From Gracilariopsis chorda (lineage: Eukaryota; Rhodophyta; Florideophyceae; Gracilariales; Gracilariaceae): a DNA stretch of 64,000 nt. The translations under genes and the position numbers were made by a program. This document shows positions 39,369 to 51,500 of the stretch, piece by piece. Location: contig NBIV01000047.1 in NCBI GenBank assembly GCA_003194525.1, positions 248,001 to 312,000 of the forward strand. Reading direction: 5' to 3'. Under the pieces are notes generated by a model that was not told the origin of the DNA, made no database searches, and was given only the letters and a program-made list of their open reading frames with translations. Numbering within the stretch: position 1 is the first letter of the stretch; every line of letters begins with the position of its first letter.

Positions 39369-41069
39369 TCACATATACATGGCTGGCTTCTTCCTGTGAG
39401 CACCAGTGGGGAAGTGAGTTTCAAAGAAATCGTCGACGCCATCTATGCAAGTCTCCGCCGTTTCACCTCGGAAATGAATAAAGAGCTGTTGCAATGTGGC
39501 CATGCTTCTCGCCTCGTCACCTTCCTTCCTTGACAGAACGCTCTGACTAAACCGCTTTGTAATATCCTCCGAAGTATCCGGATAGAAGTTCTTGAAGATC
39601 TGTTCTATGTGTTCTGCATTTGGCTTCTCAAAATGGAACCTTTTGTCAACACGACCACCTCTTATCAACGCTGGGTCCAGCTTTTCGATATGATTTGAGG
39701 ATAGAATCGTGATGATTCCTTCGGCGGAAGTGATCCCATCAAGGGCGTTCAACAAACCAGAAAACGTTAGTGATGCCGGGGTTTCTGACTTTCGATCCTC
39801 ATTGAAGAGTGCGTCAACATCCTCCAGAACCAAAATGCCGTTTGATGGAATAGATTTCATGGCGTCTAGCATGGTCTGGTTACTGAAGTTATGGCTTGTC
39901 AGTGTGAGGAAACAGCAATCCAGACGAAACAATCCAGCCAGGACGCGAATAGTACTGGTCTTTCCAGTTCCAGGTGAGCCATAGAACAAATAGCTCCGTC
40001 GGTAAGGCAATCCATGCCTCACGTACCACTTCTTCGTCGTGGGCCTGAGAAATTTGTGCGTGTCTCGCACGATAGTTTCCATTTGATTATTTCCAAGAAT
40101 GACTGAATCTACCGGCCTTGATCTTTTCATTCCCTCATAGTCCCATGAGCAGTCCCCGCATGACTCAACCTTTAGACGGTAAACCGCAAACCGTTTGCCA
40201 TCACGGCGGTTATTCTTCTTATCTTCGTACCAGTGGATAATACCTGACATGAACCTTTTGATGGCATCTTCACCATGCGGAGTAGCTATGTGAACTTCAC
40301 GATTAGGACGACCTCTTCCAGAGAAGTCCAGGCCAATTTTAATCTCATAATGATATAGGTGCAGCGTTATTTGCTCCCCTTTGTATTCCTTACTGAGCTT
40401 TGTTTCCTGCTTTGAGGATTCAGACACGGTTTGGGAACTTTTTTGGGCAGCTTCTTCCGCAGCACGGGCAAGTTTTCCTTTCACTCGTTTCTCTCCTTTC
40501 TCCTTCTTGTGCAGAGCTTCTGGTAGTATGTGAGGAGGTGGCGGCCATACAACGAGAGAGCTACCCAAGTCCATGCGATACTTTGGCATGGATGGCCGCT
40601 TTTTTTTCGTTCGCTTCTGCAAGACACCATCGATATGCTCACTGAGGGCTTTCAAGCTCAAAGAGCTTATGTCCTCATCAGGTTCAGACTCAGCGTCAGC
40701 GGAAGTGTCTGTACTGCAACCGTCGGATTTCTTTCTGTCCTTTTCGCTGTCTTCTTCGTCACTGTCGTCGTCGTCATCATCATCATCTTCATCGCCTTCG
40801 TCGCGGTACTGGTACGGATCTGCATAAGAAATCCACAGACGGGATTTGTGCTTGAAGTTGGACGGTGTCGGGTGATATCCTGCGTACTCAGTGAGGGCTA
40901 GATAGAGGCGAGAAACTTCAGATGGCACGACAAGAGTTGCAAGCTTGTCCTCTGAGACGTCAAAGTGGTCGGCAATAATGCGCAGGTGCTCAGGGGAAAT
41001 ATGGCCATTCGAGGCAGCAAGCACAGGTTTTCTTGCCGGGTCTGGAAAGCTCAAGGTTTGATGCTTCAT
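39369..41069 (-). CDS. BCS1-type AAA ATPase
   Basis: 566 aa from the ATG at 41069; the frame is open for 34 more codons without an ATG. The AAA core has Walker A GSPGTGKTS at about residues 364-372, Walker B ILVLEDVDALF, the second region of homology DPALIRGGRVDKRFHFE, and SGLLNALDGITSAEGIITILSSNH, which is diagnostic of the BCS1/AATP1 clade (LSGLLNxxDGxxSxxGRIxxxTTNH). BCS1 itself inserts the Rieske protein into mitochondrial complex III; plant relatives (AATP1) have other locations. Here a long acidic Asp/Glu run (around residues 100-125) and a Lys-rich segment sit in the N-terminal half. I saw no clear transmembrane helix or mitochondrial presequence, so the canonical BCS1 role is not assured. 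Confidence 0.88.
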   Translation of the reverse strand: MKHQTLSFPDPARKPVLAASNGHISPEHLRIIADHFDVSEDKLATLVVPSEVSRLYLALTEYAGYHPTPSNFKHKSRLWISYADPYQYRDEGDEDDDDDDDDSDEEDSEKDRKKSDGCSTDTSADAESEPDEDISSLSLKALSEHIDGVLQKRTKKKRPSMPKYRMDLGSSLVVWPPPPHILPEALHKKEKGEKRVKGKLARAAEEAAQKSSQTVSESSKQETKLSKEYKGEQITLHLYHYEIKIGLDFSGRGRPNREVHIATPHGEDAIKRFMSGIIHWYEDKKNNRRDGKRFAVYRLKVESCGDCSWDYEGMKRSRPVDSVILGNNQMETIVRDTHKFLRPTTKKWYVRHGLPYRRSYLFYGSPGTGKTSTIRVLAGLFRLDCCFLTLTSHNFSNQTMLDAMKSIPSNGILVLEDVDALFNEDRKSETPASLTFSGLLNALDGITSAEGIITILSSNHIEKLDPALIRGGRVDKRFHFEKPNAEHIEQIFKNFYPDTSEDITKRFSQSVLSRKEGDEARSMATLQQLFIHFRGETAETCIDGVDDFFETHFPTGAHRKKPAMYM

Positions 41070-42859
41070 GTGGGAAAGAATACCGAAACACGCTCGGAAA
41101 AAGTCTCCGCGCGGCGTGGGTATTTGAACAAGGGTTGCTCGAGTGGATGGAGGGGGTGGATGTTGGGCCAAGATGTCAGTGGGCTTATATTAAGTGAAGC
41201 ATGCGTGGAGTCATGAACGAGTAATGACCCTAACCGTGGAATGCAATACAGGGGTGCACCGAAGGCCCTGAATGCAGTCTGCAAGACGTGTTCAAGAGTC
41301 TTGAATCAAGACCACAGAGAATGAGCATTTTTGAGACTGCCAGGAACAGATGCAATATGGAGTGCATGCAACCTGTCACAATTGGGTTGGATGGAGCGTA
41401 ATTGGAGTTCGTTTTGAGTGGGAAGGTTCAAAGACAATGGCGGCGGATTATTCCATGGGTGGACCACACCGAATCTTGATATGCTACTGTAACCGTTCTG
41501 CATATATCTTCGTAACTTGTCGGATGGCCTCCGTTCTGCTGCTCGTCAGGGTCTTCGGCGCCAAATCTTTCTTCATTTGAAAGTTGTGTATTAGCTCATT
41601 GAGCATACTACCTGTTATAGAAGTTTCACAAGAAAAGAAGAAGCAGTTTAAAAGCTACAAGACCAAGACGTGTGCAGGCGCTGGATAGCACCAACTCTAT
41701 GCTCTGTGTAGATGGAAGTTTGCTGGTTTGCAACTTCTAGCTACAGGCTGTCGTCTCTTGAACGCACATTGTTCTATTCGGGTTTCTAGCTGGTCCGAAA
41801 AGGTTGTTTTAATGTACCGTTGGTACCAAAAGGTAACGACTGGTGCCATAGCCCGTGTGCGGGAAAGTGTTCGCTGCTTCAGATCACCATGATAGACTGC
41901 GAGAGTGTAGACTACTAGAGGGGTCGCGAGGACAAAAGGAGGGCAGGGAGGCCCACTTGCTCATAGAGCTTGCGCGTCACTGGAAAACGACTGTCCAGTT
42001 GGCGTCGGAGCCGCCACGTAGATATTTGATACACTTGTATCCAATACAAACTGGATACACGTGTAATGCTCAACGGAGTACAGAACTCTCGTGATAGTGC
42101 GCTGTCCGAGCCCCATCCGTTAAACCTAGCACCTGCACGCGCCCACGTTCGTGCCGAGCAAGAAATGACTCGAGACGTTCTTCTTCTTCTTTCTTTACGA
42201 TACAACTAATGCTAGCACGTTCTTGTCAAATCAGCACGCTGATTCCTCGAGGAAATCAGAAAATGAGGCCAACAGCACCTGCATAAAACGTACCACAAAC
42301 GAAATAGAGGTCTCGTCGAGAATCCGAACTGGAGAGCATGCTTGTTTGCTCCTTCGCATGGAGTGTGGGCCTTGCAAACGCTTACCAGGGCTCACGTAAA
42401 CTTGAGACTTGAGCTCTACAGCATATAGTGGGCATCCTACCGCTGTAGATACTGAAGAGTTTTTTATAGAGCTAACAACAATGCAACAAGGACAGACAAA
42501 GGTTTTACAACGCACAGCACCCATCAGCAAGAACTTCCACTCTGCAGGAGGCAATCATCTTACCTTATCTTCTCACCAATTTTGACTTCGGTACAACAGA
42601 CACGAAGGATCAAGGGAAAGTTAGGTAAGGCTTTCTGCATCAAGGAATGGGCAGTATCAAATTTTTACCTTGTCCAAAATTTTGGGGTCGCGCAAGCGGC
42701 GACTCAAACGCAGAGACAGCTGCTGATTCAAACTGTCAGATTATTTCTTGAATGTTGTGCGTGCAAAGTATCCCACTCAAGCTGATTTGTCCATTTTGCA
42801 TTACCTGCCCAGTGAGCCATCGAAAACTGCAAACCACTGCTAGTGCCTATCTGACCAGC

Positions 42860-42875
42860 GACCTCATATGAGGTC
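42860..42875. repeat. 16-bp perfect palindrome
   Basis: GACCTCATATGAGGTC, identical to the core of the longer palindrome at 43168-43195. Confidence 0.85.
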
Positions 42876-43167
42876 AATTTTAATTACTCTAGAACTTTAT
42901 CAAAACCTTAAAACTTTTCCAAAAACTTTTTCGCTTTGATCTTCTCGTCATGTCTTTTACGCCGGCAGCGCCGAATCATGTCCACAACACATCACCAACA
43001 GTTGTAGCTGTCACATCAAGCACTATCGTCAACAACATTTGTACAAAATGGCCCCATCCACAGATCTTATAGTTCAAAGAACACCTGGTCAGCCATGTTT
43101 CATGTTCGAATTTTGAAATTTAGGGCCATGCGAATCAGATTTCATTTTTTTTAATTTTGCGTGCCGT

Positions 43168-43195
43168 TGCGCTGACCTCATATGAGGTCAGCGCA
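43168..43195. repeat. 28-bp perfect palindrome
   Basis: Two 14-base arms meeting at CAT|ATG without any spacer (arms read outward from 43181/43182). The core equals the palindrome 308 bp to the left. A related imperfect version, CCTCATCATGAGG, occurs at about 43626-43638. Confidence 0.9.
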
Positions 43196-43526
43196 CCGGT
43201 CCGATAGAAACTAGGTATTTCATAAGTTTAGACCGCAAATCCGTGCAGTGGTCATGTGATTTTTATTTTGAACCATGTCATGGTAAGTTTCACAAACCTA
43301 AAAGTCAAAAACATAAGACGTCATTCTCCTCATTGGCCCTAGAAACTAAAATCTAGTATTCTCTGCGGATTGACCAGTAGCCCGTGTTATAGTTTGCACT
43401 ACAAAATACTGTCAAGCGTATGACCACCTACACACTCCTCTACCATCTTTATTTGTACTACAACCTTTCTTAAATTCTGCAACGTTTTCTTCTTCTTTCT
43501 TGACGATTTTTCTACTGCACGTCATG

Positions 43527-43856
43527 GATTGCAGGTGAATTTGGCATAGTTAGCACTATACATGGCACCAATTGGGCATACCACACTCTGTCCTATAGCT
43601 AGCAGAATTCAGATGGTGCACCCGCCCTCATCATGAGGTCCAGCGAGCATAACATACTGGAAGCCATGTTTTGTAATTGAAGGTGGCATAACTGGCCCTC
43701 CTCGTGGCACCGAGTCCATAATGCCCACTTGGTGCCACAGCGAACACAGCAGAGGTGGTTTAAGGGCCTTTGCTATGAATTTTAGCGTGTATGACCCGCT
43801 GAAAGACATGGATTGGAGTTCAAAGTGGCATAAGAAGCCCTTCTTGTGGCACCGAG
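43527..43856. repeat. Decayed tandem repeat, 142-bp period
   Basis: The module GGCATA, about 15 bases, then TGGCACC recurs with starts at 43543, 43685 and 43827, that is, at 142-bp steps. The 15 or so bases before each start are also alike (an ATGG/ATGT-containing stretch). About 2.3 copies; the similarity is clear only around the module. Confidence 0.55.
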
Positions 43857-45028
43857 TGGATTAGGTTGTCTTGGTGATCTTTTTGTATTTTATTCTATCT
43901 ATTTATAATAGTAAAAGTATTAAATGTTTACCTAGTGGTAATGATATTGTCGTTTTTTGGGTAAACTATTGTACAATTTGCACAAGAAGTAAACGTTACC
44001 TATTTCTTAGTATAGCAGATATGGATTGAGGTCTTACTCGCTGGTTAAATTGCTGATGGAATCCGTCAATAGCTGCTTTCTATCTTTCATTAGTTTCGCC
44101 TTCGTTTATTCGTAAGGTAACTGGATCGAACTCTGATATTAGTCCCATAAGAACTACAATGCCATTTCCACCTCCTTGTATATTTTTAACGTACCAATGG
44201 AGTTCCATGTTTTAAGATAGTCGTAGTAGCTTTGAAAGATGTTGATGAAAAGTCTCTCTGTTGGCTATTTACATAATTAGAGAGACTCTACTTATACAAT
44301 GCATTTTACGGTTCAGACTGGCAAAGTAACGAGTGTGGGCGAATATTTTGACAGTTTGAACCTTTTTCGAACCCATGTGTGAACCCTCCAGTATTTTACA
44401 ACTAATTTATCTACATTTTTCTCAATCAACGGATAGATTGCTTACTGGGAGTAAATCACAGTCAAAGTAGTTCTTATTGAAAGTTTGCTACGCTTTTCTG
44501 GGAAATGTTGTCCCGGCTGGTTGGCAGATTATAATCTATTCTTACAACTTGCTTTTGACGGCAGTAATTATTTGTTAAGTCGCTTTTGGGCAGTTGTTGG
44601 CTTAGCCTAAAGAGACAGTGCTGTTTGCAATGTGTCACGGGGTTTTGCAGTCACCTAAAATGTGACATAAGGGTGACTTACACCTGCGAACCTAGGGAGG
44701 GGGTTCAATTCGGCTTGTAATCCACCATTATATGATTAAAAGCCCCGAAAGGCCCGTCAGTGGCTTTGCGCCACGTAGCACGAGAGGCAGTGCAACGGTG
44801 CGCTCACCGGGTGTGCACCGTTACACTGAAACTGGTAACCTTACACTAGAACCCTTGTAATCACAACCTTGTTTTGGCAAAAGATGTTCAATCTTTTTAG
44901 ATAGAGAACTATATGAAAGCAATTTTCGATTAAATAAGAATCTGTCTGATTCAGTCCAGAGCACGGTTATTAATAGTTTCAGAAATCTCAAGTCACCCGG
45001 TCAGAACTACATCTCTGGCTTTTCGTAA

Positions 45029-45109
45029 GTGTGGGAGCTCACTACAAGTATAGCCAGACAAGCTCACATCAGTGTGTGGCCAGACACTTTTGTAGCTCAG
45101 TCGTTTCAG
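45029..45109. repeat. LTR-derived block related to 53625-53760
   Basis: About 80 bp, from GTGTGGGAGCTCACTACAAG to AGTCGTTTCAG, match the outer half of the gypsy LTR at 53625-53760 in the same orientation. The LTR copy has an extra roughly 53-bp segment bounded by CACTACAAGT. It lies to the left of the 45678 block, the reverse of the order inside the LTR, so these are pieces of at least two old insertions. Confidence 0.65.
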
Positions 45110-45677
45110 AGGTTACGGTGTTGGTATGTTCTGTCTGCCGCCCAACTCATTAGTCAAAGCCAAGCGATGTTTCTGTCCCGAAAAGAGTATTTTTCTGTTC
45201 CGCCGACAACAATTGATAGCAGTGAGAACAAAAAGAAAAACTTTCTGTTCTCTTGACGCAGATCGAGAATTGGAGAATGAGGTTTCCGGAAAGGCACAGC
45301 GATGGGCACACCCCTAGTCGGTTGCCCCCTGCCGCCGAGCCAGTGGCTCCGAAGGCGAAAGGTATTTTATTTGAACATTCTCTTTTCTACTTTCACTCTG
45401 TGTGGTTCAGAGCAGAAAACCGTTCTGGTCTGCGGTATCAGAAACCCCCAACCAATTTATTCTTTGCATACATTTTTTGGGTAGCACCACGCATATGCGG
45501 CGGCAGAGACCCTGTGCAACATACCGCTTCAGGGAGGAGCTGCACCTCTGCCTCTGATGGATCTCCCCGGGGGAGGAACCGCTGACCGTGCGCTACGTAG
45601 CGGCTGTATACGTGAGCACTGTGTTGGTGGTTGGGGTTTTTCATCATATGAGCCCTCATTGTTGCCGCTGTAGTACA

Positions 45678-45852
45678 TGAAATCAACGTAAGTGGCTTGC
45701 CTCCTTCCCTTCGAGTGTAAGTGGGGAGGCCGGCCCTTTTATTGAGATCAGCCCCCCTCAGAGATTGCCGGGAGGCCAATCAAAATGGTTGATAAACACT
45801 GGCGTGCCATGCACGCCAGTAAAACTCCCACAGGTGAGAGCCGTGCAACAAC
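45678..45852. repeat. LTR-derived block related to 53246-53424 (gypsy LTR end)
   Basis: About 175 bp align with the inner end of the gypsy LTR at roughly 80% identity by eye, starting TGAAATCAACG here and TGAAAGCAACG there. The shared core includes GGCCAATCAAAATGGTTGAT. The 17 bases just outside also resemble the primer-binding region beside the other LTR. Similarity stops at about 45852, where the sequence runs toward a minisatellite. Probably the end of a diverged LTR of the same family. Confidence 0.65.
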
Positions 45853-46072
45853 CAGCCTCCGGAAAAGCCGCCACGGGCAGTTACAGTAGTGCAATCTCTT
45901 TCTCCTCACTATTCTCCCTCTCACAACTACTCTTTCACGTCAAAATACAACTTGCAGGATTTTTCTTTCTCCTAGCCTCGCCTTTGCCTCCATTCCCACG
46001 CTTGCCCACTTCGCCCCTTGCGCTACTACATCCTTGATACCCAGCACTGCTTCCGCTTCCGACCCGCGTCCT

Positions 46073-46336
46073 GCACTGCCACTTTCTCCACGGAAACACT
46101 CTGTTCAAGCGTCTGCTCCGCGCCTTGCGCCCCAGCACTGCCACTTCCTCCACGAAAACACACTGCTACGGCGTTTGTTTTGAACCTTGTGCCCTGGCAC
46201 TGCCACTTCCTCCACGAAAACACACTGCTACGACGTCTGTTTCGCACCTCACGCCCTGTCAATGCCACTTTCTCTACGGAAATACACTGTTACGGCGTCC
46301 GCTTCGCCCCTCGCGCCCAGGCACTGCTACTGTGCA
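46073..46336. repeat. 62-bp minisatellite, about 4.2 copies
   Basis: Units beginning GCACTGCCACTT (one begins TCAATGCCACTT) start at 46073, 46135, 46197, 46259 and 46321, an exact 62-bp step. A shortened, diverged piece lies just before (around 46041). Units 2 and 3 are nearly identical; the outer ones have diverged more. The period is not a multiple of three and no reading frame is kept, so it is not coding. It lies beside LTR-like DNA and may be derived from it. Confidence 0.9.
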
Positions 46337-46551
46337 CCCGCATCTTGGCGTCTCGTTCTTTAAGTTCTCTTCTTTCTTATTCCTCCGTGCTTGTCAACCG
46401 GAGTCAATTCCTTTGTTCGTGCAGCAACTTTGAACTCACTGTAAGCCAAATCCGTATTAATTGAGACGTACTAAGGTGGGGTTCTAGTTCTCTAGTATAC
46501 TATTAACGCAAATTGACTTACGGATTCATAGTGGCAAAACATAAACCAACG

Positions 46552-46836
46552 ATGGCACTGACCCATACTGCGACCGAGAGAACTCTTGGAGGCCAGGTTC
46601 CGGGAAAACGAATCACTACCAAAGCGGCAAAGAAAGGACCGTATAGTGTTCGCGAGATCATTCGGAAGTATTCTAGTCGATATGATGCGAACATAGTCTC
46701 CGTCCTGTTGGACAATGTAGGGCCGAGAACGTACGGTATCAGATGTTCTAACGGCGATGAGGATAGGTTCTCCAAGGACGAATTCTTTCGATTTCTCGGG
46801 TCCCATATCCTACTCTTTCTTGATGAAGGTCCATAG
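46552..46836 (+). other. Unassigned 94-aa ORF next to the gypsy fossil
   Basis: An ATG-started ORF on the strand opposite to the gypsy pol region. The product is basic, with KRITTKAAKKGPYSVREII and a stretch YGIRCSNGDEDRFSKDEF. I do not recognise it. It could be an antisense ORF of the element's 3' region (known in some plant Ty3/gypsy lineages), part of another element, or chance. Confidence 0.25.
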
Positions 46837-47615
46837 CGTGAGTATTCATTTGAAGATTTGTATCGTCTTGGGCTATTGTTATCTGTCCAAGACAATACAA
46901 ATTATTCAGCACTACCAGGATGCGACTGGATGATAGAAAAGATCGTATAAAAGGACCACTGGTAATTTGGTGTCGACGCAGTCACCAAACGGGAGCACGC
47001 ATGTTAGGAACAGAGGTGTAATGGTTAAGAATGGTTAGAAATCGATGGTGATGATCCGGGTTGAAGTTCGGAGCATCCATCGGGGTTTGTATAGAGGGTC
47101 TAGCCTAGTTCTATCAGTGACACTAGTCAATGAGAAATCGTCTATTTTTAACGGCATTATCCTTGATCTTCTCGTTGGCCTCCATATGTGGGTGGTTTAC
47201 CAGGTTTAATGCCAGATCTAGCCGTTTGATGACTCCACAAATTCTCCAGCTGATGACTTGTTGTAGGACTTGGCAAGGAACAGCAACGTACAGGGTCTTG
47301 ATCATCTGGCATAACCATGATGACATGGCACGGATTTCTCGGGGAACCTTCCAAGACCGTTTGATCATTGCTATGCCATGTGCAATGTTTGTCAACATTG
47401 TAAGTAGTAGGCAGTGTGTATTTCGGAGCCAACTTTGTCCACGTGGTCGGTCAGGGCTTTTTGAAATAAACATTTTGTCGTGTCATAATGACAGTATGTC
47501 ACAAAAGATGTCAACTCGGCTTCGAGGCCAGGTAGGTATGTCAAATATGTAACCAATCTCTTCAGAAGATCGAGTAGAATAAAAATAAGAAAAGTAGACA
47601 CGTTATAACTGATGC

Positions 47616-48083
47616 TTGAGCCAACTATACTCAAACAAAGGTAAAATAGTAACTATATCTAACACTGCGATAGATTTTTATACTCTTCGTATCTTCGGTA
47701 CTCACGGAAATCATACTCATAAGGTCTCCTCTTCTGATCGATTCAGGTTTAGAACTAACCGTCGAATCATAGCAATTTTTGCAACTGACGAGTGGTTCTC
47801 TCGCCACCCGTGGCGTTACTTAATAATGTCCACCGGATGGTCGCGTGAAGACGATCTTAATGTTCAGGGTTACGAACTACAGGATGAGCATTCTATTCGC
47901 TTCCGGGACGAGACGACCCTTTGTTTCCCCGCAACGCTTTGTAATGGATTTTTTGCACCCCAGTCGCCCTTCTTTCATGATTACTGGGGTAAGGTCCTTA
48001 AATACCTGGAAGCATTAGAGAAATATAGGATTCCTCCCGCACGTATTACGGTCCTTCGAAATCTTCAGCAACAGCTTTCGTAG
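47616..48083 (+). other. Unassigned 155-codon ORF next to the gypsy fossil
   Basis: An open frame on the strand opposite to gypsy pol; it lacks an ATG near its start. The predicted peptide has an ordinary globular composition (SRHPWRYLIMSTGW, then FFHDYWGKVLKYLEALEKY), which is unlike random translation, but I recognise no family. Same caveats as for the ORF at 46552. Confidence 0.25.
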
Positions 48084-48599
48084 AGAGATGCGATCATGGA
48101 AACAGTTCAGCTTGGTACTGCGCCTTCTCTTTGACAGATTACAAACCTTCCAGCGGGTTTCTATCTGCTAAAACTTCGTGGTTCCGGCGGAATTTATCAA
48201 ACCTTTGCGATTGATACCGATCGCAAACACATTCTGGACGGTGCTGAGGCTCACCGGCTTCAGTTATACGAGCAAGCTTTGGAAGGTTGCGTTGGTGGTG
48301 TCTCGACGTTCATGTATGTGTATTGAGATCCCGAAACTGGTTCTAACACCAAGAAGCAACTCGAAGCGCACCTGTCATCGTCACAACTATCACAGCAAGC
48401 GTCGCCGTAGGCATGCGTCACAACGTTAGGAGGAGGTTATAGTCCTCGATTAGGTTTCATCATCAAGTAATAGCTCTCCAAACCCATATGCACTGATTCA
48501 ATAAACTGCGCAAGAATGCATACATGCATCTGCTTTCCAAAAGTCATATATCAAAGTTTCAGACAATATTCTTCTAATCAATTATTCATCCTTGTTCAC

Positions 48600-51500
48600 T
48601 TTATCTTCAGTTCTTGAAATTTTTTGGTCTTCTCACATATGCGACAAGGCGTCGAGCGTGAGTAGAACTCCTGCTTATCTTTCCATGACTTGAAGTGAGA
48701 ACATATGACGGATGCTTAGCTCTAATGATCGTACGAGGACCATAGAACTTGGACATAAACGGGGGACATTTCTTGGATTTGTTCACACTTGCTCCTCGAG
48801 CTACTAGCACTTCATTTTCTACTTCGAATTACTTATCTTAAGTAATTCGTTGAGGTCTCAGGTGCATCATAGCTCGTCTGGCTCTTTGAAGCAAAGCAGA
48901 GTCTTGTTTCACCCCACAATGTAAGATATTAGTGTGTATAACAAGGGTGAACAGATCATCTTGAGACATACGTGGGGGAACACCATATAACAATTCAAAT
49001 GGAGAAGGTCCATCTCTCAGAGGACTGCGCTGGTATCCGTACAACACCTTCCACAAAACGTCGTCCTAAGGCTCGGGCCACTCTAAGATGCTCTTTGTCA
49101 TAGACTTCTTTAGAATGCATATCAGTCGTTTGGATCTGCCATTTGACATTGTTGCATATGTCATCACCGTCTTCTAAGTGATTCCATGAAGTTTGTTGAA
49201 TTCTGACAGAGCTTTTGCAGTAAAGCTGGTAGCATTATCTGAGATTGCGATACGAGGCTGGCCGAGTGGAGCCACCATCTCTTCTTCTAAACACGCGATC
49301 ACATCTGTGGCCGTAGATGTCGGCGTGGCATTCGCTATTTTTCAACCTGTTACATGCTCTACTCCCATGAACATAAAGTGATTCTCCCGAACTGTCGTGG
49401 GTAAAGGTCCCGCAAATTCGATAGAAAACGTATGAAATACGCCCTTCAAGGGGTATCGGGGCATAGTTCGATATGTTGGGATACTCTTTGCCGACTGGCA
49501 CCCATCACAGCATTTCACATGCTCTGCAACATGCCGGTATACTCCACGCCACAAATACCGTCCTTATACGAATTTCTTGGTAGTACCAATGTCCCAGTGT
49601 CCAATGTCGTCATGAAAACTCCTTAAGATCTGCAGTCGGTTTCTTACTCTTGGTATCACTACAAACCCTTTCTTCACCCTTCGAAAGAGCCTGCCATTCC
49701 ACACCATATAGATCCCTGCGTTTCTCTTACTCTTACAACGTTCGAGAGGGTCCTTATCCTTCAATGTCAATCCCAAGACGTAATTCGCTGTATCGACAAG
49801 ATACTGTTCTAAGTCTTCCCATGTTGATTCTTCTGATGAAATTGTCAGTACGAAATCAGCAATCTCTTGTTCTTCGGATACTTCTATACGTGAAAAGTAG
49901 TCTACAACACGGTTACTTGCCCCCGGTCTGTACTTTATCTCAAACTCATACTCTGACAAAAAATCCATCCATATTACAAGTCTCCCATGAATATCCCGGT
50001 TCCTACACGCATATTTCAAGGCCTGGTGATCATTAATGAGTGTGAATGGGAGAAAGGACAGCAAGTAAACACCAAACTTTTTCAATGCAAAGATTAGTGC
50101 TAATGCTTCGCGTCCGCAGGCTGAACAGCGTTTCTCAGCTGCTGTCATCGTACGGCTGGCAAACTGTACGGGATGTAGTTTGCCTTCTCTTTTCTGAGAA
50201 AGAACAGCTCCTAGCTACATAATGGATGCATCAGTTTCAACTACGAAGGGTTCATCACAGTTTGGAAATCCCAGAGCAGGGAGTTTCACCAACTTCGCCT
50301 TGATGCGCAGAAAAGTTCCTTCCATTTGTGGACCCAAAGCCATTTTTTCTTTGGTGACGTGGCGTCACGCAAGGCAGCGGATGCTTCATCAAACCTAGGT
50401 ATAAACCGTCGATAGTAACTGGCCAGTCCAAAGAAAGTTCTTAGTTCTGTTGAGGAGGCTGGACCTGGAGCTGGCTGTATAGCTTTGATTCTTTCTGGGT
50501 CCGTTGCGATTCCCATCTTATCGAGTATATGTACATGTTTCAAGAGCTTCAATTCATGCTTCGCAAAACTGCACTTAGCCAGTTTAGTCTTAAACGCATG
50601 CGAGGCAACTCTGCCGACTACTTTTTCGCAAAGCATCAGGTGATCCTCTATATTATAGGAGTAGATAACGACGCCATCCAGGTAGACACGAACGAAGAAT
50701 AAGTCTTTCTTCATGGCTTCCATCATTCTCTGAAAGCTAGCAGATGCATTCATCAAACCAAATGGCATAACTTCGAACTTGAATGTACCGAATCTGCAGA
50801 TGAAATTATTCATCTCTTTACAATCTTCGGCCATCTCCACTTGCCAATATCCTGAAATCAAATCTAGAGTTGTTAATAGCGAAGATTCACGAAGGTCATC
50901 AAACACGCCTTCTATGCGTGGTAATGGCCAACGATCGGACTTCATCTTGGCATTCAATGCACGGTAGTCTAAGCAAAATCTCCGGCTTCCATCTTTCTTT
51001 GTTACAACTACAAAATGAAAGGACCAGGCAGAGTTTGTCAGTGTGACGATTCCTGCACGAAGTATTTTATCACTCTCTTTTCTCACTACATCATTATGTC
51101 GCGGTGGGACAGATCTTGCCCGAGAAGTTAAAAGTTCCAGATCTTTCAGATCAAAAGAATGCCCTACTGGGACATCAGCAGGTCTAAGGTCTTCCAAGCA
51201 TCAAGCAACTACCTTTGAGTTTATTAGTGTTCTGGAGAGGTGCATTTGTGCGCTTTTCGAGACATTCTTGATCTTTGTCGCAAGTACTGCCGATGTTAGG
51301 TCGTTCTCTTCTTCGACCAGGTTCAGCACCTGTAACTCTTCTTCCCCAATATCACAATCTTCATCTTCTTCTAAGAACTGGGGGATGGTCTCTTCAACTT
51401 CACCCTCACCGTTCATCATCGGGTGGGATTCGATCTCTTTTGCAAGAGCAACAACCAGCTCCTTATCCTTGTAAATTTCCGAACTGGAAGAATCTGGGTA

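Larger units (their letters stand above)
41070..45028. other. 4-kb AT-rich stretch without genes
   Basis: Base composition turns distinctly AT-rich from about 42.8 to 45.0 kb, unlike the gene island. No ORF shows a domain. It contains two exact palindromes, a third imperfect one and a decayed 142-bp tandem repeat, each listed separately, and a small inverted repeat around 44791-44819 (AACGGTGC/GCACCGTT). Looks like old repeat-derived DNA. Confidence 0.5.

Noticed and set aside
44640-44720. tRNA-like GTTCAATTC (B-box-like) stretch
   Set aside because: The T-stem does not pair and no anticodon or acceptor arm could be formed.
46073-46336. CRISPR-like regular repeats
   Set aside because: The units are contiguous with no unique spacers, and the context is a eukaryotic nuclear genome.
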